A stretch of 38,571 nucleotides of DNA from Prevotella sp. (GCA_017619275.1 JAFZSR010000095.1:1-38571); one strand, 5' to 3'. Numbered from the stretch's first letter, positions 8,146-16,147 are shown. The notes: generated by a model not told the origin, from the letters alone. A program made the numbers and translations.

Positions 8146-8153
8146 CAAAAATA
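8146..8153 (-). promoter_or_regulatory. -7 box of the helical-protein gene
   Basis: TATTTTTG on the minus strand lies about 30 bp before the chosen start. A -33 box at normal spacing is weak. Confidence 0.4.
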
Positions 8154-8312
8154 CAAAAAAACCTTCTCATTGAGAAAAAATGAGAAGGGAAAATAGCCAT
8201 TTAAAACTATTTTAGCAATTTCGCAAACGATTCTTGCATAATAAGAGCTGGGAGTGCAAGAATCCATCCTATATGTTGTTCAATTTGCCCAAAAGTGGGT
8301 ATAGATTAAACG

Positions 8313-8453
8313 TTACCCTACTTTTGGGGGATTGTCATCAAGCATTTCGAAATATACGTTCAAAGCTTTCAGTTCTTTCGTGGGTATCTTTTCACCCATC
8401 ATTTCTTTAGCCTTCTTCAAAGCCTCGGATAAACTATCAGCCTCAATAGTCAT
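8313..8453 (-). CDS. Possible 46-residue protein or gene remnant
   Basis: An open frame starts MTIEADSLSEALKKAKEMMG and ends in NPPKVG. The composition is protein-like and helical, and the frame stays open a few codons upstream (VGKD), so it may be the tail of a lost longer gene. No convincing promoter or ribosome-binding site was found and I do not recognise it. Confidence 0.35.
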   Translation of the reverse strand: MTIEADSLSEALKKAKEMMGEKIPTKELKALNVYFEMLDDNPPKVG

Positions 8454-8488
8454 ATCCTTGCCCACCCGACTCCCCCCCTTAAAATGGA

Positions 8489-8524
8489 ACTGTCATCTGT
8501 CATAACTGTCATGACCGTCACGCG
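8489..8524. repeat. Array of TGTCA words upstream of HU gene 1
   Basis: Four close copies of a TGTCA-type word (CTGTCATCTGTCATAACTG, then TCATGACCGTCA) resemble one arm of the inverted repeat next to the second HU gene at 23759. A hairpin, CCTGTTTT / AAAACAGG, follows at 8527-8548. The rest of 8268-8640 shows only the doubtful small frame at 8313. Confidence 0.6.
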
Positions 8525-8649
8525 CGCCTGTTTTCCTGCAAAAACAGGCCGTTTCCAGGTGTAAACGACGGCGTTTTCGGGCGCAAACTGGGCGTTAGCA
8601 AAACTTAACGCTTAGATGGCATAAAAAGCTGAAAATAAATTGGAAAATA

Positions 8650-8681
8650 TTTGGTGGTTAAAGAAAAAGTTAGTATCTTTG
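8650..8681 (+). promoter_or_regulatory. Promoter of HU gene 1
   Basis: TTTG at 8650-8653 and TATCTTTG at 8674-8681 are separated by 20 bp, a near-ideal Bacteroidetes promoter. The second HU gene has the same two boxes and the same spacing. Confidence 0.8.
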
Positions 8682-8689
8682 CATATAGA

Positions 8690-8751
8690 AATCCAGCGCG
8701 CGGATTCAGAGAGAAACAACTGATTGTTAAACTATGAAAAACACATTTTAA
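8690..8751 (+). promoter_or_regulatory. HU gene 1 leader: palindrome plus mini-ORF MKNTF
   Basis: The leader contains AATCC-AGCGCGC-GGATT (8690-8706), then a complete five-codon reading frame, ATG AAA AAC ACA TTT TAA (8734-8751), ending 3 bp before the HU start. The palindrome, the GAGAG stretch and the ATGAAAAACAC string recur in the leader of the second HU gene, so the leader looks selected or copied as a unit. It may control translation. Confidence 0.55.
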
Positions 8752-8754
8752 GCT

Positions 8755-9216
8755 ATGTTGCAGATTGATCTTTACAAGAACAAGAACCAGGAAGCCCGCA
8801 ACTTCGGCAAGGTCTACGGGCGCGTTGACAACAAGGAGCCTATCGACCTGAACGGTCTGGCCAAGCACATCGCCCTGCACGGCTCGCCCTACACCCGCGA
8901 CGTGATTGGAGGCGTATTGACTCGTGCCGCCGATTGCGTGAAAGAACTCGCCCTCGACGGACAGCCCGTGAAGTTCGGCGACCTGTGCATCTTCAAATGC
9001 ACCGTGGTGAGCAAGCCCGCCGTGAGCGTGGAGAAGTTCGACCTCGCCGAGCACATCAGCAAGGTGCGCCTGACTTGCCGTCCCACCGGCGAGATGAACG
9101 CCAAGAAGCTCACGCAGGAGGCCAGCTTCGAGTACACCACGATGGCCCAGAAGCTGAAGGCTGGAGAGGCCACGCTGAGCAGCGAGAAGGGGAAGTATCT
9201 GGAGAGTGGGGAGTAA
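8755..9216 (+). CDS. HU-HIG domain DNA-binding protein (copy 1)
   Basis: This is a histone-like DNA-binding protein of the Bacteroidetes HU-HIG type, expected to bind or bend DNA in the nucleoid. The 153 residues include the HU-like GSPYTRDVIGGVLTRAADCV helix region, then LDGQPVKFGDLCIFK, and end in an Ala/Gly/Glu-rich tail (KLKAGEATLSSEKGKYLESGE, residues about 133-153). It is about 66% identical, without gaps, to the protein at 23050-23511 (101 of 153 by eye). As in the second locus, a smalltalk micro-protein gene follows. Promoter and leader are strong. Confidence 0.9.
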   Translation: MLQIDLYKNKNQEARNFGKVYGRVDNKEPIDLNGLAKHIALHGSPYTRDVIGGVLTRAADCVKELALDGQPVKFGDLCIFKCTVVSKPAVSVEKFDLAEHISKVRLTCRPTGEMNAKKLTQEASFEYTTMAQKLKAGEATLSSEKGKYLESGE

Positions 9217-9309
9217 TAACCCACCCCCAGAAGCCCCACCCCAGGAGCCTCACCCCCAACCCCTCTCCGATTGGAGAGGGGAGTATATAGACCTTTCTCT
9301 TAATTGATT

Positions 9310-9344
9310 GCGTGATAACGTAATAACGTTATGACGTTATAACG
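9310..9344. repeat. Array of ATAACGT words upstream of smalltalk 1
   Basis: The segment reads GATAACGTAATAACGTTATG followed by ACGTTATAACG: several direct and inverted copies of an AACGT core. It resembles the GTTAC arrays beside the DUF3987 gene (6008-6156). Confidence 0.55.
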
Positions 9345-9371
9345 AAAAAAAGAAAAACCGAAAAACCAAAA

Positions 9372-9494
9372 ATGAAAAACACTATGTCAGTACCAAACAA
9401 GAAATGGGACTTTTGGATCAGGCTGGTAGCCGCCATCGTCTCGGCCATCGCAACCTCGCTGGGTGTCAGCTCGTGCGTGAGCTGGGTGGTTTAG
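9372..9494 (+). CDS. Smalltalk protein (copy 1)
   Basis: This 40-residue protein belongs to the Bacteroidetes 'smalltalk' micro-protein family, whose function is unknown. A polar, basic N-terminus (MSVPNKKWDFWIR) leads to a hydrophobic helix, LVAAIVSAIATSLGV, then SSCVSWVV. The VSSC could act as a lipobox, which would leave a mature lipopeptide of only six residues. ATG 9384 is an alternative start. The gene follows HU copy 1, as the second smalltalk gene follows HU copy 2. It begins with the same ATGAAAAACAC string found in both HU leaders. Confidence 0.85.
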   Translation: MKNTMSVPNKKWDFWIRLVAAIVSAIATSLGVSSCVSWVV

Positions 9495-9499
9495 AAGCA

Positions 9500-9545
9500 G
9501 ACCCTCCCCCTTCACCTCCCTTAAGGGAGGGGAGTGTATAGACTC
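9500..9545. repeat. GC-rich palindromic repeat
   Basis: A CACCTCCC-TTAA-GGGAGGGG palindrome with a TGTATAGAC tail lies just after smalltalk 1. Its tail resembles those of the copies at 9281, 10020 and 11995. Confidence 0.7.
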
Positions 9546-9635
9546 ATCCGCAAGAGCAAGAGCAGGGACAAACGAAAAAGCTATCTACTCCCCTCTCCAA
9601 TCGGAGAGGGGTTGGGGGTGAGGCTTGAAAAGGGG

Positions 9636-9995
9636 TCAGCGCATCTTCTTCTTGCCGAAGAAGGAAAGGATGCGGGCGGCATCCTTGTAGTTGCGGCGCA
9701 GCTTGCGCACCAGCAAGAAGGCATCGATGGCAAGCGCGGAGTTGGCGATGAGCGACTGCACGAACTGGCCGCGGGTAGATTCCGACGGCTTCACGACGAG
9801 CGTGTGCCACAGCTTTTCAACTTGCTGTTGCTGGCCGTCCATCTGCTCGCGCAGCTGCTGCTTGCGCTGGCGGATGTCGTCGAGTGTGCGATACCCACCA
9901 CTCAGACACCCACCCCCATCCCCATTCCCGAGCATGGCTCGCCTACCCGTAGCCTTTCCCGTGCGGGAGGGGCGCTTATTTACTTCTGCTGTCAT
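9636..9995 (-). CDS. Small conserved-looking protein of the YtxH/holin-like operon
   Basis: The 119-residue reading has a real-looking C-terminal part, from YRTLDDIRQRKQQLREQM through a Gln-rich coiled-coil segment to NYKDAARILSFFGKKKMR. The first 35 or so residues (TGKATGRRAMLGNGDGGG) come from a degenerate palindromic repeat at 9898-9972, so the true start is uncertain; a Met at about 9938 is possible. It is third in a minus-strand series after the YtxH-like and holin-like genes. Such small proteins commonly accompany that pair in Bacteroidetes; the role is unknown. Confidence 0.6.
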   Translation of the reverse strand: MTAEVNKRPSRTGKATGRRAMLGNGDGGGCLSGGYRTLDDIRQRKQQLREQMDGQQQQVEKLWHTLVVKPSESTRGQFVQSLIANSALAIDAFLLVRKLRRNYKDAARILSFFGKKKMR

Positions 9996-10016
9996 TTGCT
10001 CTGTTGATTGTTCAAT

Positions 10017-10079
10017 ACGTTTGTCTATATAGCCCCCCTCCCGTTCGGGAGGGCTTGGGGGTGGGTGTCTGGGTGCTGG
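10017..10079. repeat. GC-rich palindromic repeat between operon genes
   Basis: The palindrome CCCTCCCGTTCGGGAGGG has a GTCTATATAG tail on one side and a G-run with GGGTGTCTGG on the other. It is an inverted relative of the copy at 11950-12008. Confidence 0.75.
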
Positions 10080-10093
10080 GGGGGTGGTCAAAA

Positions 10094-10441
10094 TCAGTCG
10101 AGCAGCAGGTGGGCCAGTCGGCGCACCAAGGGGCGCTCTATCCAGGGCTTGCGGAAAGCCCAGACCAAGAGGAGCACCACGATGTGGAGGGCGGCCACCA
10201 GCAGGAAGGCGGCGGTGAAGCCCACATGATGCGACAGCCAAGCCACGAGGCCCAGCGAGAGCAAGACCACCACGATGATGAGCACAAACAGCAAGAGGGC
10301 ATAGAGGGCGATGGCCGTGAGCAGGCGCACCGCCCTCTCTGCCAGGTCGAGCCGGGCGTATTCCACCCGCTGGCCCAGATAGTCCTTCACCGCCTCAATC
10401 AGTTGTGCGACGGTCTCTACATGTTTGTCGCTCGATAGCAT
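10094..10441 (-). CDS. Phage holin family / DUF1469-type membrane protein
   Basis: A 115-residue inner-membrane protein. The N-terminal 35 residues (VETVAQLIEAVKDYLGQRVE...) form an amphipathic helix, followed by two strong transmembrane segments around 42-65 and 72-95 and a short basic C-terminus. This layout matches the actinobacterial-holin/YqjE-like family, usually found with YtxH proteins and linked to envelope stress rather than lysis. The start at 10441 (MLSSDKHVETV) lies 7 bp after the YtxH-like gene. Confidence 0.75.
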   Translation of the reverse strand: MLSSDKHVETVAQLIEAVKDYLGQRVEYARLDLAERAVRLLTAIALYALLLFVLIIVVVLLSLGLVAWLSHHVGFTAAFLLVAALHIVVLLLVWAFRKPWIERPLVRRLAHLLLD

Positions 10442-10448
10442 CGGGTGC

Positions 10449-10655
10449 TCAGTCGGCCATGTCCTCCAGGTCGTCGACGAGGTTGTCAACGTCCTTGTTG
10501 CTCAGCTTGATGTTGTGCTTCTTTAGGAAGTCCTCCACCGTGTTGGTGATTTTCTTCCGGGTGTCCTTTCCTGTCTCGGGGGCAAGCAGCAGACCTGCGG
10601 CTGCGCCGGCGATGGCTCCGCCAATGAAGGCGCCAATGTAACCTAATCCTTTCAT
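10449..10655 (-). CDS. YtxH domain protein
   Basis: The 68-residue protein starts with a glycine-rich membrane helix (YIGAFIGGAIAGAAAGLLLA) followed by the hallmark APETGKDTRKKI and an acidic helical tail. YtxH-like proteins are small membrane-anchored general-stress proteins. It is the first gene of a three-gene minus-strand operon with the holin-like gene. A TATATTTG -7 box lies upstream at 10787-10780. Confidence 0.85.
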   Translation of the reverse strand: MKGLGYIGAFIGGAIAGAAAGLLLAPETGKDTRKKITNTVEDFLKKHNIKLSNKDVDNLVDDLEDMAD

Positions 10656-10697
10656 GTGTACTTAAATTTTTTTACTGTTAACTTTTTGAACTTTGCG

Positions 10698-10787
10698 ATG
10701 TCCACGGAGAACGCGGAATGCACGGAATAATTCTGAGTCTTCGGTGTCCTCGGTGGATAATCGTTGCATTTCTCGGCCGCAAATATA
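10698..10787 (-). promoter_or_regulatory. YtxH operon leader: -7 box and degenerate CCGTGG repeat
   Basis: On the minus strand a TATATTTG box at 10787-10780 is followed by a leader with repeated CCACCGAGGAC, CCGTGCATTCCGCG and CTCCGTGGAC words (10766-10698). The -33 is unclear. The repeated words look like another short dispersed repeat. Confidence 0.35.
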
Positions 10788-10880
10788 CGAATTTTTCTTT
10801 TACGATGGCATGAAAACGTGTTATTTTTTCGTTAAAAATGTTAGATTTTGTTCATTTAACAAAGTTTATGCAGGAAAACG

Positions 10881-10911
10881 TTTGTTTTTTCGCCGATTAT
10901 TTGTAATTTCG
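10881..10911 (+). promoter_or_regulatory. Promoter of the SPOR lipoprotein-ruvX unit
   Basis: TTTG at 10881-10884 and TAATTTCG at 10904-10911 are separated by 19 bp. The second box deviates from TAnnTTTG at one position. Confidence 0.5.
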
Positions 10912-10991
10912 CGCTGTCATTTAAGCATTAGGATGCTTGATGGGGCAAGAACAAAACTAAAAAAACAAATAATCATTTTTTTTAAACAACT

Positions 10992-11510
10992 ATGAAGAAG
11001 ATTGTAATGATGTGTGCCGGCATCTGCCTGGCAATGTCGATGGTGAGTTGCGGCTCGAGTGAGAAAGCTTATAAGAAGGCCTACGAGAAGGCTCAAGCCC
11101 AGGCTCAGCAGCAGCAGACACAGACGCAGCAGCAGGTGCAGACCGTGGTGCAGCCCGTGAAGACCGAGACACCCGTGGTGACCCAGGTGCAGACGGTGCC
11201 CTCGACAAGGACGCAGGTGGTGGACAATCGCGACAACGTGCAGGTGCGCGAGGAGCGCGTGAGCATCGTTAGCGGTGCCGGACTGAAGGCCTACAGCGTG
11301 GTGGTGGGTTCGTTCTCGGTGATCGCCAATGCCGAGGGACTGCAGCAGCGCCTGAAGAACGCCGGCTATGCCGCCCAGATCGTGAAGAACGAGGAGCGCA
11401 ACATGTATCGCGTGGTGGCTTCCACCTACGCCGACAAGGCATCGGCCGTGCAGAGCCGCGACCAGCTGCGTGGCACCTATCAGGATGCCTGGCTGCTCTA
11501 CTCCAAGTAA
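10992..11510 (+). CDS. SPOR domain lipoprotein
   Basis: The protein is a predicted outer-membrane or periplasmic lipoprotein: residues 1-19 are a type II signal peptide with lipobox MVSC (Cys20). A Gln-rich linker follows (about 35-55). The SPOR domain (about 96-172) contains YSVVVGSFSVIANAEGL and the two-fold repeat MYRVVASTYADKASA. SPOR domains bind denuded septal peptidoglycan, so a role in division or wall remodelling is likely. It is 3 bp upstream of ruvX and probably translationally coupled to it. Confidence 0.88.
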   Translation: MKKIVMMCAGICLAMSMVSCGSSEKAYKKAYEKAQAQAQQQQTQTQQQVQTVVQPVKTETPVVTQVQTVPSTRTQVVDNRDNVQVREERVSIVSGAGLKAYSVVVGSFSVIANAEGLQQRLKNAGYAAQIVKNEERNMYRVVASTYADKASAVQSRDQLRGTYQDAWLLYSK

Positions 11511-11513
11511 ATA

Positions 11514-11936
11514 TTGGGTGGATTGCGAATCCTTGCAATAGACTATGGCCGGAAGCGAACCGGACTGGCAGTCACCGACCCTCTGCAGCTCATAGCCGGA
11601 GGGTTGGCGACTGTTCCTACGCATGAGCTGTTCGACTGGCTGAAGGCATATATGCAGCGCGAGCCGCTGGAGCGCATCGTGATAGGCGAGCCGCGCCAGC
11701 CCAATGGGCAGCCCAGCGAGAACTGGGAGCGCGTGCAGCAGTTTGTCAACAGATGGCGAAAGGCCGTGCCCGATGTGCCCATCGAGCTTTACGACGAGCG
11801 CTTCACCAGCGTGCTGGCTCATCAGGCCATGATTGATGGCGGGCTGCGGAAGAAAGCACGGCAGGACAAGGCACTCGTCGACGAAATCAGCGCCACCATC
11901 ATCTTGCAGGACTTCATGCGCTCCAGGAAGCTGTAA
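11514..11936 (+). CDS. ruvX: Putative pre-16S rRNA nuclease / Holliday junction resolvase RuvX
   Basis: This is a YqgF/RuvX-family RNase H-fold nuclease involved in 16S rRNA 5' maturation, with reported resolvase activity. The catalytic features are visible: AIDYGRKRTGLAVTD near the N-terminus, IVIGEP in the middle, and DEISATIILQDF at the C-terminus. At 140 residues the length is typical. No in-frame ATG exists between the SPOR gene stop and the conserved start, so translation must begin at TTG 11514 or TTG 11523, only a few bases after the upstream stop. Confidence 0.92.
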   Translation: MGGLRILAIDYGRKRTGLAVTDPLQLIAGGLATVPTHELFDWLKAYMQREPLERIVIGEPRQPNGQPSENWERVQQFVNRWRKAVPDVPIELYDERFTSVLAHQAMIDGGLRKKARQDKALVDEISATIILQDFMRSRKL

Positions 11937-11945
11937 TGTCCAAAA

Positions 11946-12008
11946 ACACACCCCCAGACACCCACCCCCAGCCCCTCCCGTACGGGAGGGGAGCTATATA
12001 GACAAACC
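11946..12008. repeat. GC-rich palindromic repeat between ruvX and def
   Basis: The core is CCCCTCCCGTACGGGAGGGG with a CCAGACACCCACCCCCA side arm and a GCTATATAGACAAAC tail. It is the inverse of the element at 10017-10079 apart from the loop and single-base changes. Confidence 0.8.
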
Positions 12009-12020
12009 ATTAATTCGGAA

Positions 12021-12584
12021 ATGATACTACCTATATATATTTATGGCCAGCCCGTGTTGCGCAAGGTGACCACCGACATCACCCCCGACTATCCTGAACT
12101 GGAGAAGCTGATTGCCGACATGTGGGAGACGTTGGCCGAGAGCGACGGCATCGGTCTGGCAGCACCCCAGGTGGGACTGCCCATCAGGCTGAGCGTCATC
12201 GACCTGCGCCCGTTGGCCGAAGACTATCCCGAATACAAGGACTTCCGCCAAGTGTATATCAATCCGCACATCGTGGAGAAGGACGAGGAGCACACCGCAT
12301 CATCCGAGGAGGGGTGTCTGTCGCTGCCCGCCATCCACGAGAAGGTGGTGCGCCCAACACGCATCCGCGTGCAGTGGCAGGACGAGCAGTTCGTGCAGCA
12401 CGACGAGTGGGTGGAAGGCTATCTGGCCCGCGTGATGCAGCACGAGTTCGACCATCTGGAAGGCCACCTGTTCATCGACCATATCTCGCCCTTGCGCAAA
12501 CAGCTCATCAAGAGCAAGCTGAAGGCGCTGACGCAGGGCCGCTATCATTGCAGCTACAAGACGAAGGCGCCCAGGCCAAAATGA
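12021..12584 (+). CDS. def: Peptide deformylase
   Basis: Def removes the N-formyl group from nascent proteins. All three metal-site motifs are present: [10 protein letters not shown] (43-52), EGCLSLP with the Cys99 ligand, and HEFDH (141-145), giving the two His ligands and catalytic Glu142. The 187-residue length is typical of Bacteroidales. The ATG at 12021 is preceded by an A-rich stretch just after the palindromic repeat. Confidence 0.97.
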   Translation: MILPIYIYGQPVLRKVTTDITPDYPELEKLIADMWETLAESDGIGLAAPQVGLPIRLSVIDLRPLAEDYPEYKDFRQVYINPHIVEKDEEHTASSEEGCLSLPAIHEKVVRPTRIRVQWQDEQFVQHDEWVEGYLARVMQHEFDHLEGHLFIDHISPLRKQLIKSKLKALTQGRYHCSYKTKAPRPK

Positions 12585-12597
12585 GGCGGCCTGTGGC

Positions 12598-12690
12598 CTA
12601 AATGATAAAAGTGAAGCGGCCTTCGGCCTAAATGATAAATGATAAATGATAAATGAAAAAATGATAAATGATCAATGAAAAAAGGATAAT
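12598..12690. repeat. TGATAAATG tandem repeat with GGCCTTCGGCC hairpin
   Basis: Several direct copies of an AATGATAAATGATAAATG word and a CGGCCTTCGGCCTAAATG element fill the gap between def and the TPR gene. The same words, inverted, recur at 18244-18378. Confidence 0.8.
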
Positions 12691-14686
12691 GCAGAATCGT
12701 GATTCCAGCCGCATGATGTTGCGGATGGTATTATCGTTTATCCTTTTTCATTTATCATTCATCCCGGCAGGGGCGCAATACAACACCGACCGCCTCATCA
12801 CCATCGGCCGCTCGGCCCTCTATTATGAGGACTATGTGCTGTCGATGCAGTATTTCAACCAGGTCATCACGCAGAAACCTTTCCTTTACGAACCGTGGTT
12901 TCTGCGTGGCATTGCCAAATACCATCTCGACGATTTTGTTGGGGCCGAGCACGACTGCACCGAGGCCATCAACCGCAACCCCTTCGTGGTGGGCATCTAC
13001 GAACTGAGGGGCCTCTGCCGCATTGAGCAGAAGAAATACGACGATGCCATCGCCGACTATAACCATGCCCTGCGCCTGTTGCCCAACAATCGTTCCATCT
13101 GGCACAACAGGGTGCTCTGCCACATTCAGAACAAGGAGTTCGACGAGGCCCTGCTCGAACTCGACACCATCCATCAGCGCTGGAAACAGTATGCCCCCGC
13201 CTATACCATGCGAGCCGACGTGCATATGCAGCAGAAGGACACGGCATTGGCCATCACCGCACTAGAGAAAAGTCTGGAGCTGGACCCCTACGACGGAAAG
13301 ACCTGGGCTATGAGGAGTCTCATCAGTCTGCAGCGGTCGCAATGGGCCGATGCCGAGCAACAACTTGACAAGGCCATCCACCTGCTGCCAAAGAACGGTG
13401 GCTACTACATCAACCGAGCATTGGCACGCTACAACCAGAACAACCTGCGCGGAGCCATGGCCGACTATGACATGGCGCTCGACCTGGAACCCAACAACTT
13501 CCTGGGACACTACAACCGCGGACTACTGCGCACCGACGTGGGCGACGACAACCGTGCCATCCTCGACTTCGACTTCGTGCTCCGCCTGGAGCCCGACAAC
13601 ATGCTTGCCCTCTTCAACCGCGGCGTGCTGCTGGAGCGAACCGGCGACATCAAGGGCGCCATCGAGGATTACACCAAAGTCATCGAGGAATATCCCAACT
13701 TCCACACCGGCATTCTCTATCGTGCCCGTTGCTATCGGCGGCTGGGCCAGACGCAGAAGGCCGAGCTGGAGGAGTTTCGCGTCTACAAGGAGCAGCTCTA
13801 TCAGCACCTCTATGGCATACAGCCAGGACAGGGCAAGCGCAACCAGCGCAAGCGCAGCGACCTGGACCCCGACAAATACGCCGAGCTGGTGGTGGAAGAC
13901 GAGCAGGAGCCTGAGCGCGAATATCAAAGCGACTATCGTGGACATGTGCAGAACCGCAAGGCCGACATGGAGCTGCTGCCCATGTTTGCGCTATCCCTGC
14001 AGCCCCAGCAGGACGGGGTGAACCGGACGCTGCACTACGACGCGGCCGTAGAACAGTTGAATAGGCAGCGCCAAGGGCGTACCATCTACGTCAGCAACCA
14101 GCATGCCCAGCTCGACACCCGCCACTCCGAAAGCTACTTCGGCTATATCGACTCGCTCAGCACCGCCATCGGCCAGGCTGGCTCGCTGCGCCGCACCATG
14201 CCTCTGCTGCTGGCACGCGCCGTGGCCTACGCCGCCGTGCAAGACAACGATGCCGCCATCCACGACCTGACAACCTATCTGGCCGAGGACTCCACACAGA
14301 TGTTGGCCCTGTGGCAGCGTGCCGTGTGCCGCCAGCGCATGGTCCTCTTTGCTGCCTCCGAGGGCAAGAGCACCGAGCTGGCGCAGCATGGCGTGGCGGC
14401 CGACTTGCAGAGCGCCCTTCGCCAAAACCCTCATAGCGGTTATCTGCTTTATAATATGGGCTGCCTCCTGGCGTGGCAGCAAGCCTACGCATCGGCCGAC
14501 GATTACTTCAGCCGTGCCATTGAGGCCGATTCACAACTGGCCGAGGCCTACTACAACCGAGGCATCTGCCGTCTGCACCAAGAACACATGGCCGAAGCCA
14601 CTGCCGACCTGAGCAAGGCTGGCGAGCTGGGGCTATACCAAGCATATAGCATCATCAAAAAATACAGGAATAATGCCGCAAAGTAA
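12689..14686 (+). CDS. Secreted TPR-repeat protein
   Basis: A large tetratricopeptide protein, about 665 residues, probably a periplasmic scaffold. The N-terminal signal peptide ends PAGAQ|YNTD. At least ten TPR units follow, with motifs such as LAIYHLDDFVGAEHDCTEAI-like, NRALARYNQNNLRGAMADYD and NRGVLLERTGDIKGAIEDY. A basic linker around QPGQGKRNQRKRSDLD separates N- and C-terminal TPR groups. The start is uncertain: ATG 12689 has AAAAAAGGATA before it; ATG 12668 and 12713 also work. The signal peptide DNA derives from a dispersed repeat. It is followed 27 bp later by the 5'-nucleotidase gene. Confidence 0.85.
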   Translation: MQNRDSSRMMLRMVLSFILFHLSFIPAGAQYNTDRLITIGRSALYYEDYVLSMQYFNQVITQKPFLYEPWFLRGIAKYHLDDFVGAEHDCTEAINRNPFVVGIYELRGLCRIEQKKYDDAIADYNHALRLLPNNRSIWHNRVLCHIQNKEFDEALLELDTIHQRWKQYAPAYTMRADVHMQQKDTALAITALEKSLELDPYDGKTWAMRSLISLQRSQWADAEQQLDKAIHLLPKNGGYYINRALARYNQNNLRGAMADYDMALDLEPNNFLGHYNRGLLRTDVGDDNRAILDFDFVLRLEPDNMLALFNRGVLLERTGDIKGAIEDYTKVIEEYPNFHTGILYRARCYRRLGQTQKAELEEFRVYKEQLYQHLYGIQPGQGKRNQRKRSDLDPDKYAELVVEDEQEPEREYQSDYRGHVQNRKADMELLPMFALSLQPQQDGVNRTLHYDAAVEQLNRQRQGRTIYVSNQHAQLDTRHSESYFGYIDSLSTAIGQAGSLRRTMPLLLARAVAYAAVQDNDAAIHDLTTYLAEDSTQMLALWQRAVCRQRMVLFAASEGKSTELAQHGVAADLQSALRQNPHSGYLLYNMGCLLAWQQAYASADDYFSRAIEADSQLAEAYYNRGICRLHQEHMAEATADLSKAGELGLYQAYSIIKKYRNNAAK

Positions 14687-14713
14687 TTGTTCCTGCGCGA
14701 ACTGTCACATCCT

Positions 14714-16147
14714 ATGAAAGCGATGAAACACCGGCTGTGCTTGCTGCTGATGGTGATGGCGCTGTTGCCCAGCAGCTACGCCTTTGCCCAGCAGCGCGAG
14801 GTGAGAATCCTTGCTGTCAACGACGTGCATGCCACCATCGGCGTGTTTCCACAGTTGGCGGCCCTCGTCGACAGCTTGCGCGCTGTCGACCCCGAGCTGC
14901 TGGTTTTCTCGGCGGGCGACAATCGCACCGGCAATCCCCTCAACGACAAGTACGACATTCCTGCCTATCCCATGGTGGCGTTGATGAACCAGGTGGGCTT
15001 CAACGGCTCGGCACTGGGCAACCACGAGTTCGACGTCCATTCGCTGCGGCGGTTAGTCGGCTTGTCGCATTTCCGCTATATCTGTGCCAACATGCACGCC
15101 GAGCCTTCGGCTGGCATCAACGTGGTGCCTTGTCAGGTGTTTCAGGTCAAGGGTTTTCGCGTCGGAGTGGTGGGAGCCATCCAGCTGTCGCCACAAGGAC
15201 TGCCCAGCACGCATCCCGACAACTTGCAGGGCCTCACCTTCGACGACCCCATGAAGGCAGTGGAGCGCCACGAATGGCTCAGCCAGCAATGCGATGTCGC
15301 CATCCTCTTGTCGCACCTGGGCTATGATGCCGACCAGGAGGTGGCCGCTCGATGCCCGTGGCTCGACCTCATCATTGGCGGACACACCCACACCCAGCTG
15401 AAAGGCGACGAGAGGGTGGGGGACGTGCTCATCACGCAGAACAAGAACAAGTTTGGACGCGTCACCCTGATCACCCTGACGGTGGATGACGATGGGCATG
15501 TGGTGGACAAGCGCGCCGAGTATATCGACGTGAAGAAGTTTCCCAAAAAGAATGCCGTGGTGGCCGAGATGGTGCGTTTCTTCGGCGACAACCCCGCCTT
15601 CCGTAGGGTGATAGCGTCGGCGGCCACGCCATTTGAGACAAAGGAAGAGCTGGGTTGCATGATGTGCGATGCCTACATGGCTGCCACAGGTGCCGAGATG
15701 GCGTTGCAGAACCCCGGCGGCGTGCGCATCGAGCGCCTTGCCCAGGGCGAAATCACCGTGCGCGATGTGTTGGAGATGGACCCCTTCGACAATCAAGTCG
15801 CGATGCTACAGCTCACGGGTAAGGAGATTGTGGAGATGATGCTCTCCTACTGTCACGGCAACGTGGTCAGCTTCCCCTTCGTAGGGGGCATGCGCTGCGA
15901 GATCACTTCGCAGAAGGACAACCCCAGCAAGATTGCCAAGGTGAGACTGAAGACCATCGACGGGCGCAAGCTGAAGATGAACAAGAAATATCGCGTGGCC
16001 ACCAACAACTACATCACGGCCACCAGCCATATTCCCGAAGGCTCGGCCCAAGAGCTGAACGTGCTCACCACCGATGTCATCCAGCAGTATTTGCAGGAGC
16101 AGCAGACGGTGAGCTATCAGGGCGTCAGTCGATTGAGTATTCGCTGA
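14714..16147 (+). CDS. Secreted 5'-nucleotidase / UshA-like metallophosphatase
   Basis: Predicted to hydrolyse nucleotides or other phosphate esters outside the cytoplasm. A signal peptide (MKAMKHRLCLLLMVMALLPS to AFAQ) precedes a calcineurin-like domain with the metal-ligand motifs AVNDVHA, SAGDNRTGNP, LGNHEFDVH, LLSHLG and GGHTHTQL. A C-terminal 5'-nucleotidase domain follows (about 300-477), with NPGGVRI and the substrate-side stretch MDPFDNQVAML. The start was placed at ATG 14714 because the frame upstream begins only with a TTG after the TPR stop. Its end overlaps the convergent CapA gene by 23 bp. Confidence 0.92.
   Translation: MKAMKHRLCLLLMVMALLPSSYAFAQQREVRILAVNDVHATIGVFPQLAALVDSLRAVDPELLVFSAGDNRTGNPLNDKYDIPAYPMVALMNQVGFNGSALGNHEFDVHSLRRLVGLSHFRYICANMHAEPSAGINVVPCQVFQVKGFRVGVVGAIQLSPQGLPSTHPDNLQGLTFDDPMKAVERHEWLSQQCDVAILLSHLGYDADQEVAARCPWLDLIIGGHTHTQLKGDERVGDVLITQNKNKFGRVTLITLTVDDDGHVVDKRAEYIDVKKFPKKNAVVAEMVRFFGDNPAFRRVIASAATPFETKEELGCMMCDAYMAATGAEMALQNPGGVRIERLAQGEITVRDVLEMDPFDNQVAMLQLTGKEIVEMMLSYCHGNVVSFPFVGGMRCEITSQKDNPSKIAKVRLKTIDGRKLKMNKKYRVATNNYITATSHIPEGSAQELNVLTTDVIQQYLQEQQTVSYQGVSRLSIR

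Larger units (their letters stand above)
9246..9625. repeat. Perfect 40-bp inverted repeat enclosing the first smalltalk gene
   Basis: Arms 9246-9285 and 9586-9625 are identical at all 40 positions in inverted orientation, each containing the CCCCTCTCC / GGAGAGGGG palindrome. They enclose the smalltalk gene at 9372-9494 and a third, separate palindrome at about 9500-9545. No transposase or target duplication is visible, so this could be paired family members or a mobilised cassette. Confidence 0.85.

Noticed and set aside
9246-9625. Inverted repeat as an insertion sequence
   Set aside because: The 380-bp interior is too short for a transposase, and no target duplication is visible.
10094-10441. 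Lysis holin
   Set aside because: Neighbouring YtxH gene and lack of an endolysin fit an envelope-stress membrane protein, not phage lysis.
15053-15796. Long minus-strand open frame opposite the 5'-nucleotidase
   Set aside because: His/Gly/Val-rich composition of an antisense shadow; all catalytic motifs are on the plus strand.
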